The notes under the pieces: model-generated
Database searches by the model: none
What the model saw: only the letters and a program-made list of their open reading frames with translations
What the model was told of the DNA's origin: nothing
Assembly (NCBI RefSeq): GCF_016920785.2
Contig: NW_024609948.1
Coordinates: 1,488,001 to 1,552,000, forward strand
Reading direction: 5' to 3'
Length of the DNA: 64,000 nt
Origin: Ixodes scapularis
Taxonomy: Eukaryota > Arthropoda > Arachnida > Ixodida > Ixodidae
Shown: positions 19,109 to 28,654 of the stretch, piece after piece
Numbering within the stretch: the stretch's first letter is position 1
Layout of the letters: the number at the start of each line of letters is the position of its first letter
Made by a program: the position numbers and the translations under genes

Positions 19109-19312
19109 TTATTTACTATTATGTATCAAAGACGGGCCCTCTCTGTATACGAGAAAGGCGAGAAAAACGACAGCAAAAAACAGAAGTATTGATAAGATCC
19201 CAACGACTATCAAACCATTCTCAACGTCGGATAGTCGATCGTGCAAGTCTCGGTTATATAAGTAAATGCTCTGAAGCATGACCCTGTAGACGTTGTTGGT
19301 TTCATTAGTCAT
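19109..19312 (-). CDS. Small single-pass membrane protein, 67 residues
   Basis: The ATG at 19312 (MTNETNNVY) is preferred over upstream non-ATG extensions. One strong membrane span near residues 33-56 (GLIVVGILSILLFFAVVFLA) is followed by a short tail. Its start overlaps the end of the upstream gene by 8 bp, typical of a compact viral operon-like cluster. Confidence 0.75.
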   Translation of the reverse strand: MTNETNNVYRVMLQSIYLYNRDLHDRLSDVENGLIVVGILSILLFFAVVFLAFLVYREGPSLIHNSK

Positions 19313-19712
19313 TTTTATCATTCGCATACTCGCTCGAAAACAGAACGGCAAAGGCGCACAGGCAAAAGATGGGCGTCACCCAACAGACGGCCGGATAAGA
19401 GTCTGTGATTGGGTAGACGAGTTTTTCCGCTTCGTGCGGCACAAATAGCGAAGCGTCCAGTACTTGAGGCACGTGCCTGGCGAATAGTAGGTTCGTTTCC
19501 TCGACGAGTCGATTGTCGATCTCGAAGGCATAGACAAACCTGTCTCCCCCTCCTCTTCGGTCGTCGTTGAGGCGAATGCTAACTTCCCGGTCGGTCAGCG
19601 GTGGATCAAACACCCGGTCTTCGTCAATAAAGAGAGACTTGCGGAAAGACTGCACGGCCGCCCTCTTGTCCGACGGGACGTAGACCGCTTCTCTGGTGTC
19701 GGAGGCAAATAA
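19305..19712 (-). CDS. Unknown membrane-associated protein, no ATG start found
   Basis: The frame is open from just after a TAA near 19,712 to the stop at 19305, about 135 codons, but holds no ATG; the first plausible alternative start is a GTG at 19655. A hydrophobic C-terminal segment (VCWVTPIFCLCAFAVLF) could be a membrane anchor. Either a non-ATG start is used or the 5' end was lost by a small change in this endogenous copy. It lies between the LRR-like gene and the 67-residue membrane gene on the same strand. Confidence 0.5.
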   Translation of the reverse strand, partial: LFASDTREAVYVPSDKRAAVQSFRKSLFIDEDRVFDPPLTDREVSIRLNDDRRGGGDRFVYAFEIDNRLVEETNLLFARHVPQVLDASLFVPHEAEKLVYPITDSYPAVCWVTPIFCLCAFAVLFSSEYANDKND

Positions 19713-19727
19713 TTAAACTTTATTATT

Positions 19728-22295
19728 TTAAATGTCTTCGTCGTATTCTTCTTGTGCCGTTCCTTTAAGTAAATAGGGGTTGACTGGGAAGGTGGGCTTG
19801 GGTTGCATCGATTGCACCACGTCTCGACCGACTTGGTCGTTTTCAAAGACTCTTTTAGCCTCTACCGACGTGTCGGAGTAGACGGCGCCATCTGCATAGA
19901 CTGTAGAAATGGAGGGTTTGTTGCCGAGATTGGATAGGTTAATACTGTTGCCGTCTTCGGACGATGGAAAGTTCTTAACGCTGTCTACTTCGCTGGTCAG
20001 AGGAGTTTCCGTGGTGGACGATAAGGGTGGGTCCGGAGTTTTAAATTCTTCAATCGAAGTTGTCGAAATGCTGGGTGGTGGAATAAAGTCTTGTTCCAAG
20101 AGAGTCTCTGACATGTTGAATTGTTTGGGTGGCTCTACGGGCCTTTGCTGTTGTCTGGGCGGAGGACGAGGCTTCTTTGCCGGCAGGTACGTATCTTCGT
20201 TTTCTTCTCGTACAGACGATATGGGCGTGGGCGGATTAATAAAGTTTTGCCTCAACAGAGCGGGCGTGGGTGACAGGTCCATGTTGTACATGTGATTGAA
20301 GGCGCATAGACAGTAGCGCAAATTCGGAAAGGACTTTTTGAGTAGGTCGACGCAAAATTTGCGAGAGAGTTCGGACTCGCCGTACATGACTGGAACGCTC
20401 ATGCCAGGTACGCTAATGTTGTTGGAGAGAAGATAGAGGGACTGGAGACTTTGACTCTGGATGTTGTTGAGAATATACTCTGCGGTGGTCGAGGGGTTGC
20501 TGTAGATGGACAGGGATCGCAGGCGCGTGGCGGTTTTGCATATTTGATTTATGATTTGAATGTATCTGTTGTCGCAGAATCTGGTTTCACAGTAGACGGT
20601 GAGTTCTTGTAGTCGCTCGCCGCCCTTGAGGTGTTTGGTGCATATGCGCGTAAACATGTCTATGGGACACCGCACGTGAAAGGTTTGCAAGTGAGGTAGG
20701 AGCGGCGTGTCGCGCTTGAAGATGCACGAGTCGAGATACTTGCAGAGTGGCCCCCCTTCTACGACGGATATCTTGACCTTGAAAAGATTGACGAAGGGCC
20801 AGCGGTCTCGCGTGATGATAACTATGTTCGAGTCTTCTTCTACGTCGCCGCCAGCGCTATATTCGCGGTGCAACTCGTACGGCGGTATGTCTACGAAGGA
20901 CGCCGAGGTCCAGGAATTTGCGTCGAGTTCTGGAGTTAGCCAGTATAGGTCATCGGGGTGAGTGAGGCCAATGTGGGTCGTGTGGTCCGAAATGAGTTTG
21001 ATTAGGGCGCAGGGCTTTTGAGTACGCGAGTCTAGAATCCTCACGATGTTGCTCCACTCGAAGGCCACGGGCGAGGTGTTTTCGTGTAGCATCGCGTACC
21101 AGCTTTCGCTTTGCAGGCTGCCGCAGCGGAGATACTCGAGCGAGGTAAACTTTTGGCTGTATTCGTGTTTTCCAAAGAAGGCGGGCACTGTAAAGTAGCC
21201 CATGTCTAGCACGCGGATGCTAGAGGCGCACGTGTCTAGGTAGTTTATGTACACGGGATCGGTGTGGCTACCCGAGATGGCGGATATGGGGAAGTGGAGC
21301 CCCTCGACGTGCGCCTCGTTGCACTTGACGACGGCCCAGTTGAAGACTCGGTCGTTGGGTACGTCGAGTACAAAGGTGGCTGCCGAGCCAAAATAGGCTT
21401 CCGAAGGACATTCCGAGTTGTACTTTACGTACGAGACGGGCGCGTTTACGTTTCGTATCTCGACTGTGCTCGGGGCCTTGAGATGGCCCACGCGGATGCA
21501 GAGTGTGTTGGAGTCGACGGATCCGTCGCCCACCCACGAGGAGAGGCGAAAGGCCTCGGTCATGGCTCTGCGGACGTAGACGGGCTGGAGCACGCTTTTG
21601 GTGATTTTGGCGTCGTCGACCCTGGGCTTGCACTTGTCTACAATTTCGAGGGATGCGAGTCCGTTGTTGCGCGAGGAATTTTTGGTGAGGAGATGGTAGA
21701 CTAGGTTTTCCAGAAAGTAGTAGAGGACGTTGGACGCGTGGCAGAATGTTCTGTTTTCGTACTCGTTGTTGTCGAGCGTGAGTTGGGCGTGGACGATGCA
21801 GTTTCTCAAGACGGGAACGAGCACGTAGAAGAAAAATTGAAAGAGGTCCGTCTTGTAAGTGGTGGACAGTGAAAAGGCCAGGTCGACGCATCTAAAATCG
21901 AAGACTACGTCGCCGTCGGGGAGATTTTTTACGAGGCTCTGCTCGAAGGCGTCTTCGAAACCGACAAAGGCGGCCGAGTTTCTGAGCTCGCGGAGGTCAC
22001 TGTAAATTCGCGAGACAAACTCTCCGTCGACGGCTACGACGGGCGGTTTCTGCTCCCATCGGTCGATGTAGGGCGACAGGATGACGTCGGGTGCCAACAT
22101 TCGGCGCATCGAGTCTTCGAGGTCGGATTTGAGGAGGCCCGAGGTATCGACCACCCTACACTCGATGTGACGCTTGTCGTACTCTTCGGTTACGAACCAG
22201 CTCGGGTAGCCAATGAGCCGCCCGTGCTTGTAGACGTAACCGTCGGCCGTTATGTTACACAGAGAATGGTGCATGTTTGAATATTGCGTCCACAT
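19728..22295 (-). CDS. LRR-like viral protein with proline-rich tail, 855 residues
   Basis: The ATG is at 22295. Residues about 380-650 contain irregular leucine-rich repeats (patterns like L..L.V.C and LRSLSIYSN, LQSLYLLSNN), as in F-box/LRR or poxvirus-type adaptor proteins, though I see no clear F-box. From about residue 690 the chain becomes disordered, rich in Pro, Ser and Thr with polyproline (RPPPRQQQRP) and repeated FINPP/FIPPP motifs. It ends in an acidic EEYDED. The stop is followed at once by AATAAT/AATAAAG-type signals. The 5' end overlaps the downstream stop of the gene at 22255 by 41 bp. Possible role: protein-protein scaffold. Confidence 0.8.
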   Translation of the reverse strand: MWTQYSNMHHSLCNITADGYVYKHGRLIGYPSWFVTEEYDKRHIECRVVDTSGLLKSDLEDSMRRMLAPDVILSPYIDRWEQKPPVVAVDGEFVSRIYSDLRELRNSAAFVGFEDAFEQSLVKNLPDGDVVFDFRCVDLAFSLSTTYKTDLFQFFFYVLVPVLRNCIVHAQLTLDNNEYENRTFCHASNVLYYFLENLVYHLLTKNSSRNNGLASLEIVDKCKPRVDDAKITKSVLQPVYVRRAMTEAFRLSSWVGDGSVDSNTLCIRVGHLKAPSTVEIRNVNAPVSYVKYNSECPSEAYFGSAATFVLDVPNDRVFNWAVVKCNEAHVEGLHFPISAISGSHTDPVYINYLDTCASSIRVLDMGYFTVPAFFGKHEYSQKFTSLEYLRCGSLQSESWYAMLHENTSPVAFEWSNIVRILDSRTQKPCALIKLISDHTTHIGLTHPDDLYWLTPELDANSWTSASFVDIPPYELHREYSAGGDVEEDSNIVIITRDRWPFVNLFKVKISVVEGGPLCKYLDSCIFKRDTPLLPHLQTFHVRCPIDMFTRICTKHLKGGERLQELTVYCETRFCDNRYIQIINQICKTATRLRSLSIYSNPSTTAEYILNNIQSQSLQSLYLLSNNISVPGMSVPVMYGESELSRKFCVDLLKKSFPNLRYCLCAFNHMYNMDLSPTPALLRQNFINPPTPISSVREENEDTYLPAKKPRPPPRQQQRPVEPPKQFNMSETLLEQDFIPPPSISTTSIEEFKTPDPPLSSTTETPLTSEVDSVKNFPSSEDGNSINLSNLGNKPSISTVYADGAVYSDTSVEAKRVFENDQVGRDVVQSMQPKPTFPVNPYLLKGTAQEEYDEDI

Positions 22296-22632
22296 TATTT
22301 TCTTTATAAACGAGTTTTCTGAGCTTGTTTGGGTCGCTGGCGAGTATTCTGAGTTTGACGTACGCGAGCCCGTCTAGAATCTCGAGCAGTTGCTCGTCCG
22401 TCAGTATCTGGGCGTTTTTCTTGGCGTTTTTGCGCTCGCAAAGGTGTCTGTAGGATCGACAGGTTTCCAACAACCTCCGCCTATTTTTGTAATGAACGTA
22501 ATATAAACTGCAAAGGAATCCGACGCTGGACGCCAGATAGACGACGCTCCAGCTTATGCCACCACCGCTCTCGGCATTCTTTTTGGTTGGAATATATTGG
22601 TGCTTCGAACCCACCCTCTTTATACCGTCCAT
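22255..22632 (-). CDS. Single-pass membrane protein, 125 residues
   Basis: Starts at the ATG at 22632, 14 bp from the divergent ATG at 22647. A membrane span (about residues 29-48, WSVVYLASSVGFLCSLYYV) is followed by a basic, helical C-terminal domain (HYKNRRRL..., then Leu/Glu heptad-like spacing). Probably N-out, C-in by the positive-inside rule. Its last 41 bp overlap the start of the LRR-like gene. Function unknown. Confidence 0.75.
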   Translation of the reverse strand: MDGIKRVGSKHQYIPTKKNAESGGGISWSVVYLASSVGFLCSLYYVHYKNRRRLLETCRSYRHLCERKNAKKNAQILTDEQLLEILDGLAYVKLRILASDPNKLRKLVYKENNVDAIFKHAPFSV

Positions 22633-22646
22633 CGCATATTTTATCT

Positions 22647-23969
22647 ATGGAGAGAATCAGGAGAGTAGTGGGTAACATTCGAAAGGCCTATTTACAGACT
22701 CTGGAGCCGGATGCCAACAGTAGTCTGCCCTCCCTAGAGGCGTTATTGAAAACGTACGAGTATGCCACTGACGACGGCTGTCTATTTTACGACGTTTCGG
22801 TGGCGGCACCCCTAGACCCCGTCGTGCACTCTACTCTGGTGTCAACCGATCGCGACCCACCCGACGCGATGGAACAGATTGCGAGCCTGCGCTACTACAC
22901 TCGCAAAATGTTTAGGATCGTGCTGCACCACACGCTTGTGTTGATATCGTACTGCGACGAGGACATGCGCGTGCCCCCCAAATACGACGAGTACGTGGAC
23001 GACGCTTGCGGCGTGGATTTTTTCACCGCCATGTTTTGCACCGTGATGTTTTCCTTTGCCCAAGTGGGAATCGGACTGGGCGACGTGGTGGCGCAAAACA
23101 TCACCTCTCCACTCACCCAAGACTATCTAGACTCTTCGCACAATCGAGAAAAGGCCTGTAAAGATCTGATGCGCAACGTGAAGGACGGGGACCTCAAGCC
23201 CGACGAGCGCGAAGGAGACTGTGAAAACGCGATCCAGGTGTTTAGGCAGAGGGCGGCCGGTCGGTCGCGCCTGCAAGTGGACGCCCTCGATCAGGGCAAG
23301 CAGATTGTGTACACCCTGTTTAACGGCAAGAGGGTCAAGAACGGCGACTTTAATCCGGTCTACTTTCGTCTCGCGAACGAGGTCGCCGTCGACTTTAGCG
23401 GATGCGATGTGGTGGTTGAAAAGTTGTTGGACTGCGCCCTTTTGACGGAAGACGAGCAGTTGGTCTTTGTGATTCCGCAAGAGTACTTTACCAACAACCT
23501 GTGCCCTCAGCTTACCCGGTGGGTCTTGAAGAACCTAGACTATATCGATCCACTGGATCACATGTCTTCGCTGTTGGTATTGTGTCGAACAAACAGGCGC
23601 ATCTATTCTCACCTGTACTAGAGTCTAAAGAACGTGTTGGATGCCGATTCGAACAAGGATAACGTTTTATTGGCCTACATTCGTTTGTACATCAACATGC
23701 TGACGCGAGACCCAAACAAAATTGCTTCTCTGAATCGATCGTACATTGGCAAGTCGAGAGATCGCCTCTCGGCGGCCTGTTTCGAGAACCCCAAAAAGGT
23801 GCTCGTCAAGTCGGCGCTGTGCGAAGAACGCAAGAGGGGCTGGACTTCAACCAACTTTGCATTTGGTCTCGACATTTCGCACGTGGGCGTCTTGCAAAAC
23901 ACCAGCAAGGTCGTCGTCGTGGAGGAAGAAGAGGACGACTTTGAATTTTACGACCCAAAATCTCCGTGA
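22647..23969 (+). pseudogene. Unknown viral protein interrupted by one in-frame TAG
   Basis: The ATG at 22647 gives 324 codons up to a TAG at 23619-23621; the same frame then stays open for a further 115 codons to 23969 and ends in a strongly acidic tail (EEEEDD). Coding character is equal on both sides of the TAG, so it is most likely a nonsense mutation in an originally single gene. A separate downstream start (GTG at 23634) is the alternative. Central segment (residues about 125-165) is hydrophobic. No family recognised. Confidence 0.7.
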
Positions 23970-23998
23970 CGATATTTGTCCCACCCCTCCTTGCCCAT

Positions 23999-25501
23999 CT
24001 ACAATCTGGTGTATTCCAGATTCAGAACGTGCTCGCGTACGGGAAATTCCAACACGAGTTCTATGAACCAAAAGTGACAGCGCTTTTGTTTGTACAACAG
24101 GTGTTTGCTGTACAGGAGTTCGTCCGTTTTGCAGCGGCAGTCGTCCGAATCGCAGTAGCCGAGGATCAAGTGTAGTTCGAGGACGGATGCCGTTTCCTGG
24201 CACTCGGCGTACTCGTTGAGGTCAAATAGATAACATCGGTCTTGTTCATCGTCTTGCTGCTCTGGGCGGTGCCGTTTACAGGGACAATTTCGAGAAAAGT
24301 AGACCCGTTTGTACTCTACGTGTCGAGCCGCGAGAGACTTCATGACCTCGACGAGCTCTTCGATCGGTTTCTGCAGGGGATAATAGGGGTCATCGGCTCC
24401 GTCTACCTTGAGATTGTCGAGACAGTAAGTGTAATTGACGTTGGCCATCTTTTGCTTGTGCCGCCAGTAGAAATCGTGAACGACTCGAAAGTATAGCTTG
24501 GCGTATTCGGCCTCGTTTCTGACAAAATCGTCGAGCGATACGTGCGCAGCGTACTCTTTGACGGACTGGCTAAAGTCCATCTCGGCGCAGTTTAAGCGAC
24601 GGCTCGTGTCGGCGAGAACTCCGTCCGCTTGCTCGGCTACGTCTCGAATTTCAAAGGCGTCCAGGTCTTGGAGGAGAGACACCACGTTTTCCAAGTCTCG
24701 GAAGCTCTTGCGGGGGTTGGCTCCGCACAGGTCCTTGAAGGCCTCGACCAGACGATGTCCCTTGATCCACGACTTTACCTCGCATAGGATTTCGAAACAC
24801 CGATTCGCGTAATCAAACATGTGATTTAATTCTCTCCTCTGTCGATTGATGTCGCACACGTGCCTATATTGGTCCCAAATGTCGAGGGTGCCGTCGTACA
24901 GGAATTGGAGCATTAGATTGGTAATCTTGTCTTTGATGCCAACGGTCACGTCGACGACGTCGCCCTTGATCGCGTAGCCCAGCGCCTCGATGAATCTGCA
25001 CCTGATCTGAAGATCCAGACACTCGTCGTCGCCTTCGTCGTCGTACTTACGCTGACGGTACACGCGGTTCCAGTCGGCTAGCAGTTGCTTGGCAAAGGGA
25101 CTGCAGTGTGCGAGATCGGACACGCACGGCGTGACGCACCTGGACGGCGCTTGAACGGCCACGTATTCGAGTACTTTGATCAGGGCGTTTCTCATGTTGT
25201 AAAAGGTGTTTGTGGCGAGGCGCGTGTTTGTCGCCATCATGGTCTGTGTCGGCGAAAAGACGTGATATACCGCAGGTACGACGACGAGCAACAAGTGTTT
25301 GAGGTTCATGTCCTGTGCGTTGAAGACGAGTTCGGCAGCCTCGACGAAAACTAAACTAAACTCTGTCCGGGTGCTGGCTCTCTTGAGAATAAACTTTGAA
25401 ATTCCCATTTGTTCGTTGTACGTCCACCAATCCAAGAGGAGTCGTTTCGTCCTGCCGAGGACGTCTGCCAAGGCCACTATGGACTCTTCTTCCACCTTCA
25501 T
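23999..25501 (-). CDS. Unknown viral protein with Cys/His-rich C-terminus, 500 residues
   Basis: Starts at the ATG at 25501. Mostly alpha-helical. Near residue 425 lies CPCKRH and later YCDSDDCRCK, giving several Cys and one or two His that could bind zinc. It overlaps the 5' end of the divergent gene at 25479 by 23 bp. No family recognised. It is intact, unlike several neighbours. Confidence 0.78.
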   Translation of the reverse strand: MKVEEESIVALADVLGRTKRLLLDWWTYNEQMGISKFILKRASTRTEFSLVFVEAAELVFNAQDMNLKHLLLVVVPAVYHVFSPTQTMMATNTRLATNTFYNMRNALIKVLEYVAVQAPSRCVTPCVSDLAHCSPFAKQLLADWNRVYRQRKYDDEGDDECLDLQIRCRFIEALGYAIKGDVVDVTVGIKDKITNLMLQFLYDGTLDIWDQYRHVCDINRQRRELNHMFDYANRCFEILCEVKSWIKGHRLVEAFKDLCGANPRKSFRDLENVVSLLQDLDAFEIRDVAEQADGVLADTSRRLNCAEMDFSQSVKEYAAHVSLDDFVRNEAEYAKLYFRVVHDFYWRHKQKMANVNYTYCLDNLKVDGADDPYYPLQKPIEELVEVMKSLAARHVEYKRVYFSRNCPCKRHRPEQQDDEQDRCYLFDLNEYAECQETASVLELHLILGYCDSDDCRCKTDELLYSKHLLYKQKRCHFWFIELVLEFPVREHVLNLEYTRL

Positions 25502-25832
25502 GACCGAGTTGATGGCGAGAATGGCTCCTTACGCTTTCGAGAATCGCAACGCCCAAGACTTGGCGTACAAGATTGCACAAAGCCTCGGCAAGAACAGCTC
25601 CGAAGTCGCCGACGCGATACTGCACGTCAACGGACTGGTCGTCAGCGATTCCCCCTTTGCAAGACTGCTTGCCCGCAACGTGGCCGGAAACCTGTTTACT
25701 CTACGACGAGATGCAAAGTCCCCTTCCGCGATGCAGTCGGAGACGACCGGTAGGATGTACGGGAAGCGCAAGGCCGTTACGGAAATGAGTGGCGACGAAA
25801 TAATGCGGATATATCGAAAGCGGTACAAATAA
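25479..25832 (+). CDS. Unknown small basic protein, 117 residues
   Basis: The ATG at 25479 is chosen because it precedes the clearly coding part; a longer upstream frame only mirrors the opposite gene. The helical N-terminal half is rich in Ala/Asn; the C-terminus is basic (KRK...RIYRKRYK) and could bind nucleic acid or act as a nuclear signal. Its TAA stop lies inside AATAAA (25828-25833). It converges on the 720-residue gene with a 3-bp gap. Confidence 0.7.
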   Translation: MDSSSTFMTELMARMAPYAFENRNAQDLAYKIAQSLGKNSSEVADAILHVNGLVVSDSPFARLLARNVAGNLFTLRRDAKSPSAMQSETTGRMYGKRKAVTEMSGDEIMRIYRKRYK

Positions 25833-25835
25833 AAT

Positions 25836-27998
25836 TTAATTGATTCTGGTTTGTGGTGTCGCTGGTTTTTCTTTTGTTTGGTGGTAATTCACGACACCGC
25901 TGCCAAGCAGCAATCCTCCTAGCGTCCCGATTGTAAGCATGTAAAACACTTCGTTGTTGGGCTTGTCACTATGCTCTGCCGGAGCTGGTGATGAATGAGA
26001 AGGAGGCGGCGGTGGGTTTTCGGTCCCGACAACGGTGCCGGGTGAGTCTCTCTCAGGTCTCCTGCCGTAGTCGACCGTTTCGTCCACTTGGGACGCCACG
26101 AAATCGGTAGATACCTTGGCGGCGTAAATAATGAGTTTGTTTGGCAATACGAGTTGTCCCGGGAAGCTGATTTGTTGTTGTTGTTGTTGGGGGGGCGCCG
26201 GAGCCGCACGCCCTTGCGTCGGTGCCGATGGTCGCCTGTCCCAGAGGGATTCCATAGAGTCGGGTAATGCCACCCTCTCGTAGGGTAGACGAGCGTCCAA
26301 GTGTTGGCTCTGCCCGTTGTGCGTGTGTATGATGAGTTGAAAGTGGTACGTTTCCACCATGTCGGCGATGCCCGACCCGCCGGCACCCAGATGACTAAGG
26401 TATTTTTTGACCACCCGCGCGTCTCCGTCGTACACGGCCAAGTTTATTCCGTTATCGATCGAAGATGCCACGCCGAGTGCCTTGCGGAGTCCGCCGACTA
26501 GTACCATGATTTCGTTTAGTTTTCGCGAATTGTTCATGATGCGCATGTAGTGGAAATCGTCTCTGGTCTGCGTCTCGATGTTGTCGGCGGTGCCTTGTAA
26601 AAAGTGTGTGAGAATCACCCTGCGCATCACGTACGGTGCCAGGTTTTCCAGCCAGAGCTCCGCGACGCGCCTCGTCACGGCAAAGCGCCTGTCCGTGTCG
26701 GGGAGCGGGTCCGTGACCACAAAATGGTAGAAGTAGCGAAAGAGGCCCGACGAGCTGTACTCCATGTGCATCAGGTCGCTCTCGGCGCTGCCGCCCGTGA
26801 TGAAAAAAGGCAGGGCGTGCGGAAACAGTTGGGCCACCACCGGCGGCACCGACGTGGACGATTCTTCGGGCCGGCCCGTCTGCGAGTTTAGCAGGCGGGG
26901 CAGATTGGTGTTGGACACAACCATTCCGGCGCGCATGAGGGCGTACGCCTTGCACACGTAGCGAAGAGCGACAAAGTCCAAGAGACATTCGGCTACGTCG
27001 TCCGAAAGAGACTTTGTCTCGTGCAGGTGATAGTGCGATCGGCCCAAAACGTTCTTGTCCACCGCGTGAGTCGCCGAAGAGTACACTACGTTGATCACCG
27101 TTCCGTACAGTGTGTGCGACGTGTACCGTTCGGCCAGTCTGGTCTTGAGAGCCGGAACGTAAAAGACTCCTTCTCGCTCGGCCAGGAGCATGATGGCCGC
27201 CGACGCGTCCCACACCGAGGACCTGCTCGAAGTGAATGGGTTGAGGGTCTTCGCAAATATCTTTGTATTTGCAAAGTACGGAGACCTGAGGATCGTCTTG
27301 CACACGCTAAAGATTTCGTCGGGATTGGGGATCAGAGTCAGGGCCATGTCGTAGCCTACCCTAAACTCGCGAGCCCAATCGTAGGGCAGGTCGCCGAGGT
27401 GCGGCTCTATTTCGTCGGTAAAGAGCATGCGGGCCAATACTTGATCGAAGGGCACGGCATGCGAGGGGACCCATCCGTTATCGATGACGGAGCGCGTGCC
27501 AACTCGAAATAGGAGCATTCCTTGGTTCGGGTCCAGTTCCATCGTGAGACGCCACTTGGCGGTCAGGTTCTCCACGCAGTCGCTCTCGGCGTGGATGATT
27601 CGACGGGTTTCTCCGGGAATGTGAAAGAAGGTGGGTACCGCGTACAAGACGCGAAAGAAGGGAATCGTGTGCACGTCGTGAGGATCGCCGTTCGTGTTGA
27701 AAAAGGGGTAGATTAGACACTTGTTGGGTACGTGGGGTCTAAAGGCGATCGGGTTGTCGGCGTACGAGTCTCGATCGTAACTACCCCAGTAGTTTGTCGT
27801 GAAGGAACCCCTGAGGACGACCTCAACAACGTGTTCGACGGGACTCGGGGCCTCGGCCGTGTACGCGCCGGGTTGGTGATATGCGTGACGCAGAGTTCCG
27901 TTTGCCCACGAATGTTGATTGTTATTTGCGGCGAGCGGCGGCGACCCTGCACCAGCACCACCACCACCACCACCTCCTCCTGGTACGACTGCTGCCAT
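25836..27998 (-). CDS. Tail-anchored viral protein with Gly-rich N-terminus, 720 residues
   Basis: The ATG at 27998 follows an A/T-rich leader (ATAATAAAAATATA). The N-terminus is a run of Gly with Ala/Ser (residues 5-22). Residues about 40-600 form a large, apparently globular domain with no signal peptide. After a Pro/Gln-rich linker (QQQQQ near 610) and a Pro/Ser stretch comes a C-terminal membrane segment (about residues 685-702, FYMLTIGTLGGLLLGSGVV) and a short basic tail. That topology puts the body in the cytosol or inside the virion. Candidate virion envelope/tegument protein; no family recognised. Confidence 0.8.
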   Translation of the reverse strand: MAAVVPGGGGGGGGAGAGSPPLAANNNQHSWANGTLRHAYHQPGAYTAEAPSPVEHVVEVVLRGSFTTNYWGSYDRDSYADNPIAFRPHVPNKCLIYPFFNTNGDPHDVHTIPFFRVLYAVPTFFHIPGETRRIIHAESDCVENLTAKWRLTMELDPNQGMLLFRVGTRSVIDNGWVPSHAVPFDQVLARMLFTDEIEPHLGDLPYDWAREFRVGYDMALTLIPNPDEIFSVCKTILRSPYFANTKIFAKTLNPFTSSRSSVWDASAAIMLLAEREGVFYVPALKTRLAERYTSHTLYGTVINVVYSSATHAVDKNVLGRSHYHLHETKSLSDDVAECLLDFVALRYVCKAYALMRAGMVVSNTNLPRLLNSQTGRPEESSTSVPPVVAQLFPHALPFFITGGSAESDLMHMEYSSSGLFRYFYHFVVTDPLPDTDRRFAVTRRVAELWLENLAPYVMRRVILTHFLQGTADNIETQTRDDFHYMRIMNNSRKLNEIMVLVGGLRKALGVASSIDNGINLAVYDGDARVVKKYLSHLGAGGSGIADMVETYHFQLIIHTHNGQSQHLDARLPYERVALPDSMESLWDRRPSAPTQGRAAPAPPQQQQQQISFPGQLVLPNKLIIYAAKVSTDFVASQVDETVDYGRRPERDSPGTVVGTENPPPPPSHSSPAPAEHSDKPNNEVFYMLTIGTLGGLLLGSGVVNYHQTKEKPATPQTRIN

Positions 27999-28025
27999 TA
28001 TATTTTTATTATAAATACGTCTAGG

Positions 28026-28631
28026 TTAGTGAAAAATTATTGCACGGGCCGAGGCGGAGGTGGAACGCTGTATAGATTCCGCACTACGCGGAACGTCGTA
28101 CACCGATGGCGAAGGGGGCGGTAGCGTTTCGTATTCGTTGTCTATCTGTGGTCTCGGTGGAAGCGGTCGGTTGGCGATTCTCGGCTCTGAAATGTCTCTT
28201 CTTCTATCGTCGAACGCCTGTATTTGTCGCTGTACGTATCTGTTCAATACGTACTCGTTGTAACCGTAGCCTATTAACGATGTGACCACGAGCTGCAGGC
28301 CTAGAACGCTCACTGTCAGGGCCATCAGGTGTCCCATACGCCAATTGGATACGTGGTCGTGAATGTCTTTTGCCGTCTTTATTCTATCGAGCAAGCTTTG
28401 AAAAAAGGACTCGTCGGCGCAGATCGGGACGCCGTCCTTGCTTTGTCGCAGAGTTTCCAATATGTCTCGATTCAACCTATGGGCCTCTCGCAGCGACGCA
28501 AAGAACACGTACTCTTTCGAATAACGGTCTGGATCGTTATCTGCGTCTTTGGATACTTGCGAGTCTAGTATGTGTTTCTGTTCCCGCGTGAGATTTACGT
28601 ATGACGTCAATACGTCCTGGAACGTGGGCAT
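28026..28631 (-). CDS. One-pass membrane protein with SH2/SH3-ligand-like tail, 201 residues
   Basis: Starts at the ATG at 28631. The N-terminal about 95 residues are helical and charged; one membrane span follows (about 100-122, LMALTVSVLGLQLVVTSLIG). The C-terminal about 75 residues are disordered and contain RPLPPRP (class I/II SH3-ligand-like), NEYETL and VYDVP (pYxxP, Crk-SH2-like) in close order. These motifs resemble viral membrane adaptors that recruit host kinases, but short motifs arise by chance and no function is shown. A 23-bp A/T gap separates it from the divergent gene at 28655. Confidence 0.75.
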   Translation of the reverse strand: MPTFQDVLTSYVNLTREQKHILDSQVSKDADNDPDRYSKEYVFFASLREAHRLNRDILETLRQSKDGVPICADESFFQSLLDRIKTAKDIHDHVSNWRMGHLMALTVSVLGLQLVVTSLIGYGYNEYVLNRYVQRQIQAFDDRRRDISEPRIANRPLPPRPQIDNEYETLPPPSPSVYDVPRSAESIQRSTSASARAIIFH

Positions 28632-28654
28632 TTTTTGTTTTAGATAAAAAAAAA
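28632..28654. promoter_or_regulatory. Candidate bidirectional promoter of 23 bp
   Basis: A T-run then A-run spacer (TTTTTGTTTTAGATAAAAAA) separates two divergent ATGs. There is no room for separate conventional promoters unless they extend into coding sequence. Confidence 0.4.
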
